Source: Runella defluvii
GTDB taxonomy: Bacteria; Bacteroidota; Bacteroidia; Cytophagales; Spirosomataceae
Assembly (NCBI RefSeq): GCF_014195535.1
Contig: NZ_JACIBY010000015.1
Location: 78,425-142,424, forward strand
Reading direction: 5' to 3'
Length of the DNA: 64,000 nucleotides
In this document: piece after piece, positions 36,528-45,011 of the stretch
Position numbering within the stretch: position 1 is the first letter of the stretch
How the letters are laid out: every line of letters begins with the position of its first letter
Made by a program: the position numbers and the translations under genes
The notes under the pieces: model-generated
Told to the model about the DNA's origin: nothing
The model's database searches: none
The model's input: the letters and a program-made list of their open reading frames with translations, nothing else

Positions 36528-37136
36528 TTATTTTTTAGCTTTAGCTGCGTCTTTTTCTTTGTATTCTTTGTTAAGTCCTTCTACGATTTTCTTGGTTACG
36601 TCAAGGCTGGCATCGGCAAACAAAATACCGCCACCTTTGCTGTAGCCCAATACAAACTCGTAGCCACTTTCCTTGTTGTATTTTTTGATATAATCGAAGA
36701 TGTTGGTATAAAACTCTTCTGTTTTCTTCAAACGTTCTTCTTCCAACTTACGAAGTTGCTCATCGCGGTATTTCGTAATGTCTTGCTCTTCTTTGCCTAA
36801 CTGCGCTTGCGCTGCTTGTGCTTGGTCTTGCGAAAGAGCACCTTGTTGGGCACGTTGTTGGAAGAAAGCCACTTTATTTTGGAACGTGCGTCCTTTGTTA
36901 GCTAAGTCGTTTTCCAACTGAAAGCCTTTACTTTCAAACTCTTTTTGAAAGTCCTTGTAATAATCATAGTTTTTGAGAAGCGAATCAGCTTGCACATAAA
37001 CGATTTTTTTGCCTTTTGCGGCATCAGGAGTGCTGCTGCTATCTCCCCCCGAAGAGTGATGTTGGAAGTGTTGGTATCCCAAAAAAACGACGGCCAAAGT
37101 CAAAACTGCATTCCAAATAAGTAGTCCGTTTTTCAC
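36528..37136 (-). CDS. OmpH/Skp-family envelope protein
   Basis: 202 residues. N-terminal hydrophobic segment (LLIWNAVLTLAVVFLGYQHF) that looks like an uncleaved anchor, a Ser/Gly-rich linker, then the OmpH/Skp pattern: beta strand KIVYVQADSLLKNYDYYKDFQKEFESKG, a long charged coiled coil about 75-160 (QRAQQGALSQDQAQAAQAQLGKEEQDITKYRDEQLRKLEEERLK is its core stretch by position), and a final strand EFVLGYSKGGGILFADASLDVT. Skp-like proteins hold unfolded outer-membrane proteins in the periplasm. Monocistronic; ends in a Lys-rich tail. Confidence 0.88.
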   Translation of the reverse strand: MKNGLLIWNAVLTLAVVFLGYQHFQHHSSGGDSSSTPDAAKGKKIVYVQADSLLKNYDYYKDFQKEFESKGFQLENDLANKGRTFQNKVAFFQQRAQQGALSQDQAQAAQAQLGKEEQDITKYRDEQLRKLEEERLKKTEEFYTNIFDYIKKYNKESGYEFVLGYSKGGGILFADASLDVTKKIVEGLNKEYKEKDAAKAKK

Positions 37137-37283
37137 TGTAAAATTGTTTTAAAGTTTTTAAAAGTTAATCGTAAACAAGTCTCTTTCATAGTTAAATTTG
37201 TAAAGAGTTGATTTCCAAAAATTTACTTTAAAATGAAAGCAGATAGTTCCAATGGTGACAAAAATAGAAAAAACCATTCCCTT

Positions 37284-37332
37284 AAAAAAACTTTCGCTCA
37301 CCAAAAGGACATTTGCCTTCGTGGTGAGCGAA
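37284..37332 (-). terminator. Terminator of the PAP2/haloperoxidase gene
   Basis: Minus-strand stem of 11 bp (37322-37332 with 37293-37303, TTCGCTCACCA type), with an AAGG/CCTT inner pairing, followed by a seven-T run (37290-37284). It lies 22 bases beyond the stop codon. The remaining spacer to 37136 shows no gene. Confidence 0.8.
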
Positions 37333-37354
37333 CTGACTGCTTAGTATCGGGTTG

Positions 37355-38743
37355 TTATTTCTTCCAAGCCAAGGCATTGATATTTTGCCCTACTTTCTTG
37401 CCTTCTTTCAGGCCAGTGTCGTTATCTTGGAAGGTATGAATACCGCCGAGAAAGCGCGAATAGGCGGATTCAGAAGCGGCTTCTTGGAGTGATTTAAAGC
37501 TACGGGCTTTGAAATCAACGTTTCGCTTGGTGTCTTTTACGCGTTTCACGTGGGAGTCATCCACAAAGGCAAACGACGTTCCAAAAACACCTTCAAGCGC
37601 TACTGCCGAAGCCGATGACTGTGTGGCGTGGCCTGAGGCATAGCCAGGAAACGGTGGGGCGGGCCAGAACGGCACCCAACTAGGATCGATAGCACGGCGC
37701 ACAAAAGTATAAGGGCGTTCGTTGTTGAACATGTACTTACATTTCCAGCAAATGATAAAAGCGTCGGCTACTGCAATACCCGTGCGGGCCAATGCTTCGG
37801 CGGCTTTGTCTAGTTTAACATTACTGGTTTTAATGGCAATTTTTGCGATGTTATATGAGTGACCAGGAGGCGTAAATGTCTCGCTTGGATCATCGGCCCA
37901 CCATATTGAGATTTCTTTTTCAGTTTGGGTGAGGCTGATGTTTTTCTTGTAAACGTCGTAGTATTGCTGGAAATAAGGCGAATTTACCTGCGTCGAAATC
38001 GTCAAAGGTGCAGGAGGTGTTAAGAGCCCATTGGCCGCGATGAATGTACGGTTTTGACCCCAATACGGTAGCATCGGGATGGTGCGTCCGTTTTCGGTTG
38101 GCTGCCACGACCCTGGAAAAACAGGAACTTTGTAGGTAGCGGGGAAATTACGGGTAAACCCTTCGTGTCCACCGTCGCTTTTTGACCAGTCAAAAATGGC
38201 CTTTCCGATGGCGTATCCAAACGACTCCGAACGCTCTACAATGGCTTGACTGCTGCCCGCAATAAGCTCATTACGAAGCACTGTGCCGAGCGAATCAATT
38301 TTCTTTTTGGTGGCGTCGTTGGCAGTAGGCCAAAGGTTTTTGGCCATATAAATTTGAGCTGCATTGGCGCTGGCTGCCCAGTTGTATTCTTGATTAGCTT
38401 CGGGGACGGGTAAGTCTGTTAAACCATTTAATTGCTTGACCAATGAACGATTGTCTTTGATACCAGGCACAACGGCTTCGTACATGGCTACTCCTGCATA
38501 CCCCAAGGCGCGAGCGGCCACAGGTGGCGTAAATCCAGTGCTGTTTTGCGTAAGAACTAGGTCCATTTCGGCCCATTTGGTGGCTACGTCAGCACTGTAG
38601 GTTTCGGTTCCTTTTGAATTGGCAGTAGGTTCGACGGGTTCTTGAGATGCGTCGCGACAACTATATATCGTCAGAGCAACCAACGCGGCAACCGCTGTCG
38701 GTAATTTTCTTCTGAGCGACCTAAAAAATAGACTGTTTTTCAT
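37355..38743 (-). CDS. Vanadium-dependent haloperoxidase / PAP2-type phosphatase lipoprotein
   Basis: 462 residues. Lipoprotein signal peptide ending ALTIYSC. The C-terminal region carries the shared active-site signature of PAP2 acid phosphatases and vanadium haloperoxidases: an upstream Lys/Arg pair in the NERPYTFVRRAIDPSW region and FPGYASGHATQSSASAVAL, which contains the SGH motif, followed by a distal Arg-His region (SAYSRFLGGIHTFQDNDTG). N-terminal all-helical part WAEMDLVLTQNSTGFTPPVAARALGY. Similar Bacteroidota proteins are annotated either way, and sequence alone cannot separate peroxidase from phosphatase. Single gene with its own terminator. Confidence 0.85.
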   Translation of the reverse strand: MKNSLFFRSLRRKLPTAVAALVALTIYSCRDASQEPVEPTANSKGTETYSADVATKWAEMDLVLTQNSTGFTPPVAARALGYAGVAMYEAVVPGIKDNRSLVKQLNGLTDLPVPEANQEYNWAASANAAQIYMAKNLWPTANDATKKKIDSLGTVLRNELIAGSSQAIVERSESFGYAIGKAIFDWSKSDGGHEGFTRNFPATYKVPVFPGSWQPTENGRTIPMLPYWGQNRTFIAANGLLTPPAPLTISTQVNSPYFQQYYDVYKKNISLTQTEKEISIWWADDPSETFTPPGHSYNIAKIAIKTSNVKLDKAAEALARTGIAVADAFIICWKCKYMFNNERPYTFVRRAIDPSWVPFWPAPPFPGYASGHATQSSASAVALEGVFGTSFAFVDDSHVKRVKDTKRNVDFKARSFKSLQEAASESAYSRFLGGIHTFQDNDTGLKEGKKVGQNINALAWKK

Positions 38744-38790
38744 ACTTATTCGTCTTTAATAGGTAAGGCGTATAACGAAGAAGTGTATAT

Positions 38791-38824
38791 CAAAAACAAT
38801 GCCAAACGGAATAAACGTTTGGCA
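38791..38824 (-). terminator. Terminator of the glmM-carbonic anhydrase operon
   Basis: 9-bp stem TGCCAAACG/CGTTTGGCA (38800-38808, 38816-38824), 7-base loop, followed on the minus strand by TTG and a T-run; 28 bases after the carbonic anhydrase stop codon. Confidence 0.82.
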
Positions 38825-38852
38825 AAGAGGGTATTAAATACAGTATGAGTGT

Positions 38853-39344
38853 TTATTGTACGAGCGGAAATGCGCCTTCTGCGTGTTTATATGCCATTTC
38901 GACGTAGTGAGCGGCACTTTCAAGAAGTTTTTTGGCATAGGTTTCGGGAAGTTGCTTGATGATTTTCCCTGGCGTACCCACAACCATCGAAAAATCAGGG
39001 ATTTCCATGCCCTCCGTCACAAGGGCATGGGCTCCGATGATGCAAAATTTTCCAATTTTGGCGTTGTTTAGAATCGTTGCGCGCATTCCAATCAACGAGC
39101 CATCGCCGACAATTGCGCCGTGTACTATCGCTCCATGCCCCACAGTGACATCTTCACCAATGATGGTTGGAGACCCAAAATCAGCGTGAAGAACGGCCGT
39201 GTCTTGGATGTTGCTACGGGCGCCGATGCTGATTTTTTCCACATCGGCACGAATCACCGCGCCGTACCAAACCGATACCTCTTCGCCGAGGGTTACTTGG
39301 CCCATCACACAGGCAGTAGGAGCAATGAACGCAACGCGACTCAT
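38853..39344 (-). CDS. Gamma-carbonic-anhydrase-family hexapeptide protein
   Basis: 163 residues of left-handed beta-helix hexapeptide repeats ending in a C-terminal helix. The three metal-binding histidines of the gamma class are present: His53 (AVLHADFG), His70 and His75 (VTVGHGAIVHGA). The family (YrdA/CaiE/PaaY-like) includes true carbonic anhydrases and proteins with other or unknown activity; the catalytic proton-shuttle loop of Cam is absent, as in most short members. It lies 12 bases after glmM in the same operon. Confidence 0.88.
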   Translation of the reverse strand: MSRVAFIAPTACVMGQVTLGEEVSVWYGAVIRADVEKISIGARSNIQDTAVLHADFGSPTIIGEDVTVGHGAIVHGAIVGDGSLIGMRATILNNAKIGKFCIIGAHALVTEGMEIPDFSMVVGTPGKIIKQLPETYAKKLLESAAHYVEMAYKHAEGAFPLVQ

Positions 39345-39356
39345 AACATTGTCGAT

Positions 39357-40757
39357 TTATAAATGATTGGAAATGACTTCCTTAATGTCATTGATGATTT
39401 TTTTGGCAAGATGGTTGGCCGTAGATTCCGTTTCTGATTCAGAATAAATCCGAATGATGGGCTCGGTGTTAGATTTACGCAAGTGAACCCACTCTTTGTC
39501 AAATTCAATCTTTACACCATCGATGGTATTAACGGGGTTTTTGGCGTATTTCTGACTAATTTTTTCAAGCACCTTGTCCACGTTGATGTCAGGTGTAAGC
39601 TCGATTTTATTTTTAGAAATAAAATAATTGGGGTAGGTACTTCTAAGAATAGAAATGGATTTTCCGAAGTTAGCCAAGTGGGTTAGGAACAACGCAATCC
39701 CAACAAGGGCATCGCGGCCGCTGTGTAAGGCAGGATAAATAATACCTCCGTTGCCTTCGCCACCGATGACGGCATTTTGCGCTTTCATCATTTCTACCAC
39801 ATTTACTTCCCCTACCGCCGCGGCAAAATACTGCGCTCCTGCTTTGAGGGTAATGTCGCGGAGGGCACCCGTCGATGATAAGTTAGAAACCGTATTTCCG
39901 AGGGTATGTTTCAACACATAATCGGCCACGGCAACAAGGGTATATTCTTCGCCAAAAGGAGAACCATCTTCGCAAATCAAAGCCAAACGATCTACGTCGG
40001 GGTCCACAACGATACCAAGGTCATAGTGGCCGCGTTTGAGTTCGCTGCTGATTTCGATTAAATTTTCGGGAAGAGGCTCAGGATTGTGGGCAAAATTTCC
40101 CGTAGGCTCACAGTTGATGAGTTTGATGTTTTCCTTTTTTACGCCCAAAGCTTCCAACAACATCGGTACGGCAATTCCGCCCGTTGAGTTTACGGCATCG
40201 ACCGCGATTTTGAAATCTTGCGCGGCAATGGCCTCTTTATCGACCAATGGCAAGTCAAGAATCAACTCAATGTGTTTCTGAAAATAAGTGTTATCTGTTC
40301 GGTAGCTTCCTAATTTACGGACTTCGGCAAAGTCAAAATCTTCACTTTCGGCCAAAGCGAGTACATCGGCCCCGTCTTGCCCCGAAATAAATTCACCTAC
40401 ACTGTTGAGGAGTTTGAGGGCATTCCATTGAATCGGATTGTGGCTTGCTGTAAGGATGATACCTCCTGCGGCATTTTCGAGCGGTACGGCAATTTCTACC
40501 GTGGGGGTGGTTGAAAGCCCTAAGTCGATTACTTCAAACCCAATGCCTTGAAGGGTAGAGGCTACAAGCTTAGAAACCATTTCGCCCGAAAGGCGTGCAT
40601 CGCGACCAATCACAATGCGTAAATTGTTAGGCCGAGAGCGTTTGAGCCAAGTTCCAAAAGCTGCTGAAAACTTCACAACATCAATAGGCGTAAGCGAATC
40701 TCCCGTCTTACCTCCAATCGTACCACGAATACCCGAGATTGATTTTATTAGAGCCAC
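39357..40757 (-). CDS. glmM: Phosphoglucosamine mutase
   Basis: 466 residues. Converts glucosamine-6-phosphate to glucosamine-1-phosphate for UDP-GlcNAc, the precursor of peptidoglycan and LPS. Alpha-D-phosphohexomutase fold: SISGIRGTIGG at the N-terminus, phosphoserine loop ILTASHNPIQW with Ser105, Mg-binding DPDVDRLAL, sugar-binding GGEGNGGIIY, and phosphate-binding RKSNTEPIIRIYSE near the C-terminus. In Bacteroidota this family is the usual GlmM, though some members act on phosphomannose. A TACTTTTG box (minus strand, 40792-40799) lies 35 bases upstream of the ATG. First gene of a two-gene operon. Confidence 0.9.
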   Translation of the reverse strand: MALIKSISGIRGTIGGKTGDSLTPIDVVKFSAAFGTWLKRSRPNNLRIVIGRDARLSGEMVSKLVASTLQGIGFEVIDLGLSTTPTVEIAVPLENAAGGIILTASHNPIQWNALKLLNSVGEFISGQDGADVLALAESEDFDFAEVRKLGSYRTDNTYFQKHIELILDLPLVDKEAIAAQDFKIAVDAVNSTGGIAVPMLLEALGVKKENIKLINCEPTGNFAHNPEPLPENLIEISSELKRGHYDLGIVVDPDVDRLALICEDGSPFGEEYTLVAVADYVLKHTLGNTVSNLSSTGALRDITLKAGAQYFAAAVGEVNVVEMMKAQNAVIGGEGNGGIIYPALHSGRDALVGIALFLTHLANFGKSISILRSTYPNYFISKNKIELTPDINVDKVLEKISQKYAKNPVNTIDGVKIEFDKEWVHLRKSNTEPIIRIYSESETESTANHLAKKIINDIKEVISNHL

Positions 40758-40896
40758 TTTATTTTATTTTTTTACTGTCGTATGATGGGGTCAAAAGTAG
40801 TAATTTTTGGTCATAAACAGGTGCTTCTTGCAAAATCCAACGACTTTTACGAAGTTCGCCCTTTAATCTGTTTAACACTCTAATTTTTACAAGATT

Positions 40897-41346
40897 ATGC
40901 GTAAGTGGCTCTTTCTTGTGATTTTCTTCCTGATTTTAGGAGGAATTTTCTATTATGTTACATTTGGTTATTACAGCGACGGTACGCGCGTAGGCTCATT
41001 GGTGAAGTTGAGCCGCAAAGGATACGTTTTTAAAACTTACGAAGGTCAGTTGATGGTAGGAGGAATGTCGGATGGAACGGGGACATTTAATTCTACCACT
41101 TGGGATTTTTCAGTCGATGGAGACAACGAAGCGGTGGTAAACGCCCTAAACGAGTCACAACGGACAGGGCAGCGGGTATCGCTTCATTACGAAGAGAAGT
41201 TTTTTAAGCTTCCTTGGAATGGAGATACGGAGTATTTTGTCATTTCGGTGGAGTTAATTCCTGCCCCAAACGTTCCTCGACAGGTACTACCCACGCCGCA
41301 GCCTGAACTACAAGCGGCTCCCGCGGACACGACCAAAGCGATTTAA
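40897..41346 (+). CDS. Conserved membrane-anchored protein, function unknown
   Basis: 149 residues. N-terminal membrane helix (WLFLVIFFLILGGIFYYVTF) then an extracytoplasmic beta-rich domain YYSDGTRVGSLVKLSRKGYVFKTYEGQLMVGG... with a Pro-rich C-terminal tail. I recognise it as a widespread Bacteroidota protein type, sometimes misnamed in databases as a metabolic dehydrogenase, but know no real function. Divergent from glmM across 139 bases and followed by its own terminator. Confidence 0.75.
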   Translation: MRKWLFLVIFFLILGGIFYYVTFGYYSDGTRVGSLVKLSRKGYVFKTYEGQLMVGGMSDGTGTFNSTTWDFSVDGDNEAVVNALNESQRTGQRVSLHYEEKFFKLPWNGDTEYFVISVELIPAPNVPRQVLPTPQPELQAAPADTTKAI

Positions 41347-41367
41347 TTTATTGACTAAAAAAAATAC

Positions 41368-41401
41368 ATTGTCGAGGCAGCAGCGCTTCGACAATTTTTT
41401 T
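41368..41401 (+). terminator. Terminator directly in front of the next start codon
   Basis: An 11-bp stem (8 bp ATTGTCGA/TCGACAAT plus three inner pairs, 41368-41395) followed by seven T. It ends only five bases before the ATG at 41406. Confidence 0.8.
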
Positions 41402-41405
41402 CTAT

Positions 41406-43004
41406 ATGCGTTTACATTGGCTTGGAGTATTTATTGTGTTGCTTGCAGGGTGGGTACTGGTTCATGACATAACCGCCTGGAAGGATGTTGAATTTGGTGA
41501 TGAAACGACCTATTTGGGCTCAGGTCTGACATTTTCGGTGCCATTTATTGGAGGAGTCCAATGGGGCCCGTTATATGCTGCTTGGTATGCTTTCTGGCAT
41601 TTGTTCATTCCCGATAGTCTCGATTTGTACTATGCCAATTGGGCTATTTTGAGCGTTTTGGCGGGCTTTGTCGCCTTTTTGTGGTTTCGCTCTCTGAAGG
41701 TATCCGTGGCAATGAGCGCATGGTTGGCGGTGCTGTTTTTATTTTCCAACCAAAACCTTCCGCTTAATCCTAAAATTTCTATTGCTCCCTTTTGCCTCAT
41801 TTTGGGCGCACTTGCGCTGGTTCATTTCAACGCATGGCCTCAGTACGTGCGCTTTTTGGTGGTGGCATTCACAGGTTTGGTTTGCTCGTATATTCGCCCC
41901 GAATTTTACGTGTCGTTTCTTTGTGCGACGGTCATTGCGTTGGGCTGGTTGTGGAAAGAAGCGCCCAAAGATACAATTCGATGGGTGCCTTTGGGAAGTT
42001 TTGTGGTAGCTACTTTGGTGTTACACTTGCTTTTTGGTAATCCCTTGTTTGGAGCAGACGACAGCCGTAGCACAGTAGCGTTTCAGCAGCATTTTGTGGT
42101 AAATTACAGTGCATGGAATCATCAGCCTGAGCCGAGTACAATTGAATCGCAACTAAAGCTATTTCATAAAGTATTGGGAGATGATGTACAAACCTTTGCC
42201 GATGCGGTCAAAAAACAGCCTAAGTGGGCGTTTAAACACGTTTTTACGAATATCACACACAGCCTAACGGCCAACGTAAAAAATGCGGTGGATACGTTTT
42301 ACCAAACCCTTTTTCGGGGGTGGTATTCGCGCTGGCGAACGGCTTTCGTAGGTCTGATTGTCTTGATATTTGCGGGTTGTGTGGATTATCGTCGCACTTT
42401 TCAAAACTTTCAGAAAACCTCAGTCGATTTTTGGGGGTTTGTGGCCGTGCTGGTGTTGTTGCTGCCATCGCTCATTGCTACCGTGCTGATTTACCCGCGT
42501 ACGCATTACTTAGTATTTCATTTGATTCTCATTTTCTGGTTGTTAGCCCAAGTTGTAAAACCGATTTCGTTGCGCAATTTTTCAATGTTTAGCCAATCTT
42601 TACAAGGAACGGTGGCTTTGGGTGTCTTGCTTGTATTTGTGGGAATTCGGTATTTCTCGTATTCTCAACCTCTCCCTACTCCCATTGCTGACAATGTTCG
42701 TTTTATCAAAGCCATTCAGCCTACAGCGCGCTTACGCGTTCTTGAACGCGATTGGTATCGGGTTTTCCTGAAAGAGGAATCTGATTGGATTCACGTGGAA
42801 GAATACACTTCGGGTAATTTTACGGACTTTGTAAAAGCTAAAAACATCAATTTCATTTTGATGACCCAAGACATGCAAGCGTATTTTGCAAAAGATGCGG
42901 GTTTTCAGGCGTTTTTGCAAAGTCATGCTTCGTTAGGTTTTGAAAAACGTTTAACCAATTCAATAGGAGATTATTTACTCATCAAACAAACCCTCAAACC
43001 ATGA
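41406..43004 (+). CDS. Polytopic membrane protein, GT-C-like
   Basis: 532 residues with about 11-12 hydrophobic helices, from LHWLGVFIVLLAGWVLVH at the N-terminus to TVALGVLLVFVGIRYF near 415, then a soluble C-terminal domain of about 110 residues. The first periplasmic loop contains acidic residues (WKDVEFGDETTYLGSG), reminiscent of the Asp/Glu motif in the first loop of GT-C polyprenyl-sugar glycosyltransferases. No conserved family name can be given with confidence. Its stop overlaps the start of the CocE-like gene by four bases, so they are translationally coupled. Confidence 0.72.
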   Translation: MRLHWLGVFIVLLAGWVLVHDITAWKDVEFGDETTYLGSGLTFSVPFIGGVQWGPLYAAWYAFWHLFIPDSLDLYYANWAILSVLAGFVAFLWFRSLKVSVAMSAWLAVLFLFSNQNLPLNPKISIAPFCLILGALALVHFNAWPQYVRFLVVAFTGLVCSYIRPEFYVSFLCATVIALGWLWKEAPKDTIRWVPLGSFVVATLVLHLLFGNPLFGADDSRSTVAFQQHFVVNYSAWNHQPEPSTIESQLKLFHKVLGDDVQTFADAVKKQPKWAFKHVFTNITHSLTANVKNAVDTFYQTLFRGWYSRWRTAFVGLIVLIFAGCVDYRRTFQNFQKTSVDFWGFVAVLVLLLPSLIATVLIYPRTHYLVFHLILIFWLLAQVVKPISLRNFSMFSQSLQGTVALGVLLVFVGIRYFSYSQPLPTPIADNVRFIKAIQPTARLRVLERDWYRVFLKEESDWIHVEEYTSGNFTDFVKAKNINFILMTQDMQAYFAKDAGFQAFLQSHASLGFEKRLTNSIGDYLLIKQTLKP

Positions 43005-44875
43005 AAAAGTGGATTCTTTTGTGCGTTGTGGCCTTGCAGCACACCGTTTATGCCCAAGTTGATTGGGTGAAAGAAAATTACACCAAAACCGAATACGACA
43101 TTCCTGTGCGTGATGGGGTGAAACTGCACACCATCGTTTATGCGCCCAAAGACGCGTCTGCTTCCAACACCTACCCGTTTTTGATGCAACGGACGTGTTA
43201 CAGCGTAGCACCGTACGGCGAAGGCAAATTCCCTGGCCAGCTAGGCCCCAATAAATTCTTGATGAAAGACAAGTACATCTTTGTTTATCAAGACGTTCGC
43301 GGACGCTATATGAGCGAAGGAAAGTGGACAAACATGACGCCGCAAATTCCTAACAAAACCCAGCCCACGCAGGTGGACGAATCGTCGGATACGTACGATA
43401 CGATAGAATGGTTGGTGAAAAACGTTGCCAACAACAACGGTCGCGTTGGTCAATGGGGAATCAGTTATCCAGGGTTTTATACGGTGGCGGGTGCGTTGAG
43501 CCAACACCCAGCCCTCAAGGCTTCGTCACCCCAAGCACCCGTTTCAGACTTTTATTTTGATGATTTTCACCACAATGGTGCTTTTACGCAAGGCTATTTC
43601 TTGACGTTTCCTGTGTTTGGGATTCAGCACGAAAAACCAACTACCTCCCATTGGTGGATGCCACAGATGATTCAGGAAAAAACCAAAGACGGCTATCAGT
43701 TTAACCTTGATTTGGGTTCCCTCAAACATTTTGACACGTATTACAAAGACAACTTCTTTTGGCAAGAACACAAAGACCACCCCAACTACGACGAGTTTTG
43801 GCAGAAACGCAGCATTATTCCGCATTTAAAAAATGTGAAACACGCCGTAATGACGGTGGGTGGCTGGTTTGATGCCGAAGATTTGTACGGGCCACTGACG
43901 GTGTATAAAACCCTAGAAAAAAACAATCCCTCGACTTACAACACGCTGGTGATGGGGCCTTTTGGCCACGGTCGTTGGTCGGCCGAAACGGGCCATACAC
44001 TGCACAGCAATGTGTATTTTGGGGATAGTGTTGCTACGTTTTATCAACGAGAAATTGAGAGTACGTTTTTTAAGCACTTCTTGAAAGGTGCGGGCGACGG
44101 AAAAACGGGTTTGCCCGATGCGTACTTGTTTAATACTGGCAAGAAACAATGGGAGAAATTTGAACGTTGGCCTGCCGCTGCTGCCGAAAAGAAAACCTTG
44201 TATTTCCACGCCAATGGTAAATTGTCGTTTGAAGCGCCTTCCCAAGCCGCATCAAAGACAGCCTACGTCAGCGACCCGCTCAAGCCAGTGCCGTACATCG
44301 AAGACAATACCGAAACCATGGGCTTCACGCCGTTTAATTACATGTCGGAAGACCAGCGTTTTGCGGCGCGTCGTACGGATGTGCTGACGTTTCAGACCGA
44401 GCCACTTACCGAAGATGTAACCCTGGGAGGGGAAATAATGGCCAAACTCAAGATTAGCACAACAGGCTCGGATGCCGACTTTTTTGTAAAGCTCATTGAT
44501 GTCTATCCTGGCGACGAACCTAATCATGCTTTTATGCCTAATAAGAACGTCATTTTAAGCAATTATTACCAGATGGTCCGTAGCGAAATCATGCGTGCGC
44601 GCTTCCGAAATTCGTTTGAAAAACCCGAAGCTTTGGTGCCCAATAAAGTGACCGATGTGAACTTTCGTTTGCAGGATGTACTGCATACTTTTAAGAAAGG
44701 ACACCGTATTCAGATTCAAATTCAGAGCACCGCTTTTCCACTTTTTGACCGAAATCCTCAAAAATTTGTGCCTAATATTTACGTTGCAAACGACTCAGAT
44801 TTTATCAAAGCAACGCACACCGTTTATCACCAAAAAGGCGCTTCAAGTGCGGTTGAAGTGCAAATTTTGCGTTAG
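43001..44875 (+). CDS. Exported CocE/NonD-family alpha/beta hydrolase
   Basis: 624 residues. Signal peptide MKKWILLCVVALQHTVYAQ; alpha/beta-hydrolase domain with the X-Pro dipeptidyl-peptidase / cocaine-esterase pattern: VRDGVKLHTIVYAPK, nucleophile Ser155 in GQWGISYPGFYT, acid in GGWFDAEDLYGP and His in VMGPFGHGRWS; then a C-terminal beta-jellyroll (LTEDVTLGGEIMAKLKISTTGSDADF is its opening segment by position). Related enzymes cleave acyl esters or amides such as glutaryl-7-ACA and X-Pro peptides. Acts in the periplasm or outside. Coupled to the upstream membrane protein. Confidence 0.92.
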   Translation: MKKWILLCVVALQHTVYAQVDWVKENYTKTEYDIPVRDGVKLHTIVYAPKDASASNTYPFLMQRTCYSVAPYGEGKFPGQLGPNKFLMKDKYIFVYQDVRGRYMSEGKWTNMTPQIPNKTQPTQVDESSDTYDTIEWLVKNVANNNGRVGQWGISYPGFYTVAGALSQHPALKASSPQAPVSDFYFDDFHHNGAFTQGYFLTFPVFGIQHEKPTTSHWWMPQMIQEKTKDGYQFNLDLGSLKHFDTYYKDNFFWQEHKDHPNYDEFWQKRSIIPHLKNVKHAVMTVGGWFDAEDLYGPLTVYKTLEKNNPSTYNTLVMGPFGHGRWSAETGHTLHSNVYFGDSVATFYQREIESTFFKHFLKGAGDGKTGLPDAYLFNTGKKQWEKFERWPAAAAEKKTLYFHANGKLSFEAPSQAASKTAYVSDPLKPVPYIEDNTETMGFTPFNYMSEDQRFAARRTDVLTFQTEPLTEDVTLGGEIMAKLKISTTGSDADFFVKLIDVYPGDEPNHAFMPNKNVILSNYYQMVRSEIMRARFRNSFEKPEALVPNKVTDVNFRLQDVLHTFKKGHRIQIQIQSTAFPLFDRNPQKFVPNIYVANDSDFIKATHTVYHQKGASSAVEVQILR

Positions 44876-44955
44876 AATTGGTATATTTCTATTGGGATAT
44901 AAAAACAAACCAAATTTGTAATTCGCTGTTAATCAGTTAATTTTAATTTTATTTT

Positions 44956-45002
44956 TTTGGAGGGTATAATAGAAGCCATTAAATTTGTATTCTATTATAC
45001 CC
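44956..45002 (+). promoter_or_regulatory. Promoter with its -7 box inside a perfect 13-bp inverted repeat
   Basis: TTTG (44956-44959), a 20-base spacer and TAAATTTG (44980-44987) match the Bacteroidota promoter consensus exactly. The arms GGGTATAATAGAA (44962-44974) and TTCTATTATACCC (44990-45002) are perfect complements; they sit in the spacer and over the expected start site, with the -7 box in the 15-base loop. This is the arrangement expected for a repressor operator. It serves the gene starting at 45012. Confidence 0.65.
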
Positions 45003-45011
45003 TACTCATAA

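Noticed and set aside
37233..37439. Possible small plus-strand gene in the OmpH-PAP2 spacer
   Set aside because: It crosses the terminator hairpin and runs into the PAP2 gene on the opposite strand; product has no recognisable feature.
40758..40896. Regulatory RNA such as a glmS-type element upstream of glmM
   Set aside because: The 139-base divergent spacer shows no conserved core or stable stem; only a -7 box is visible.
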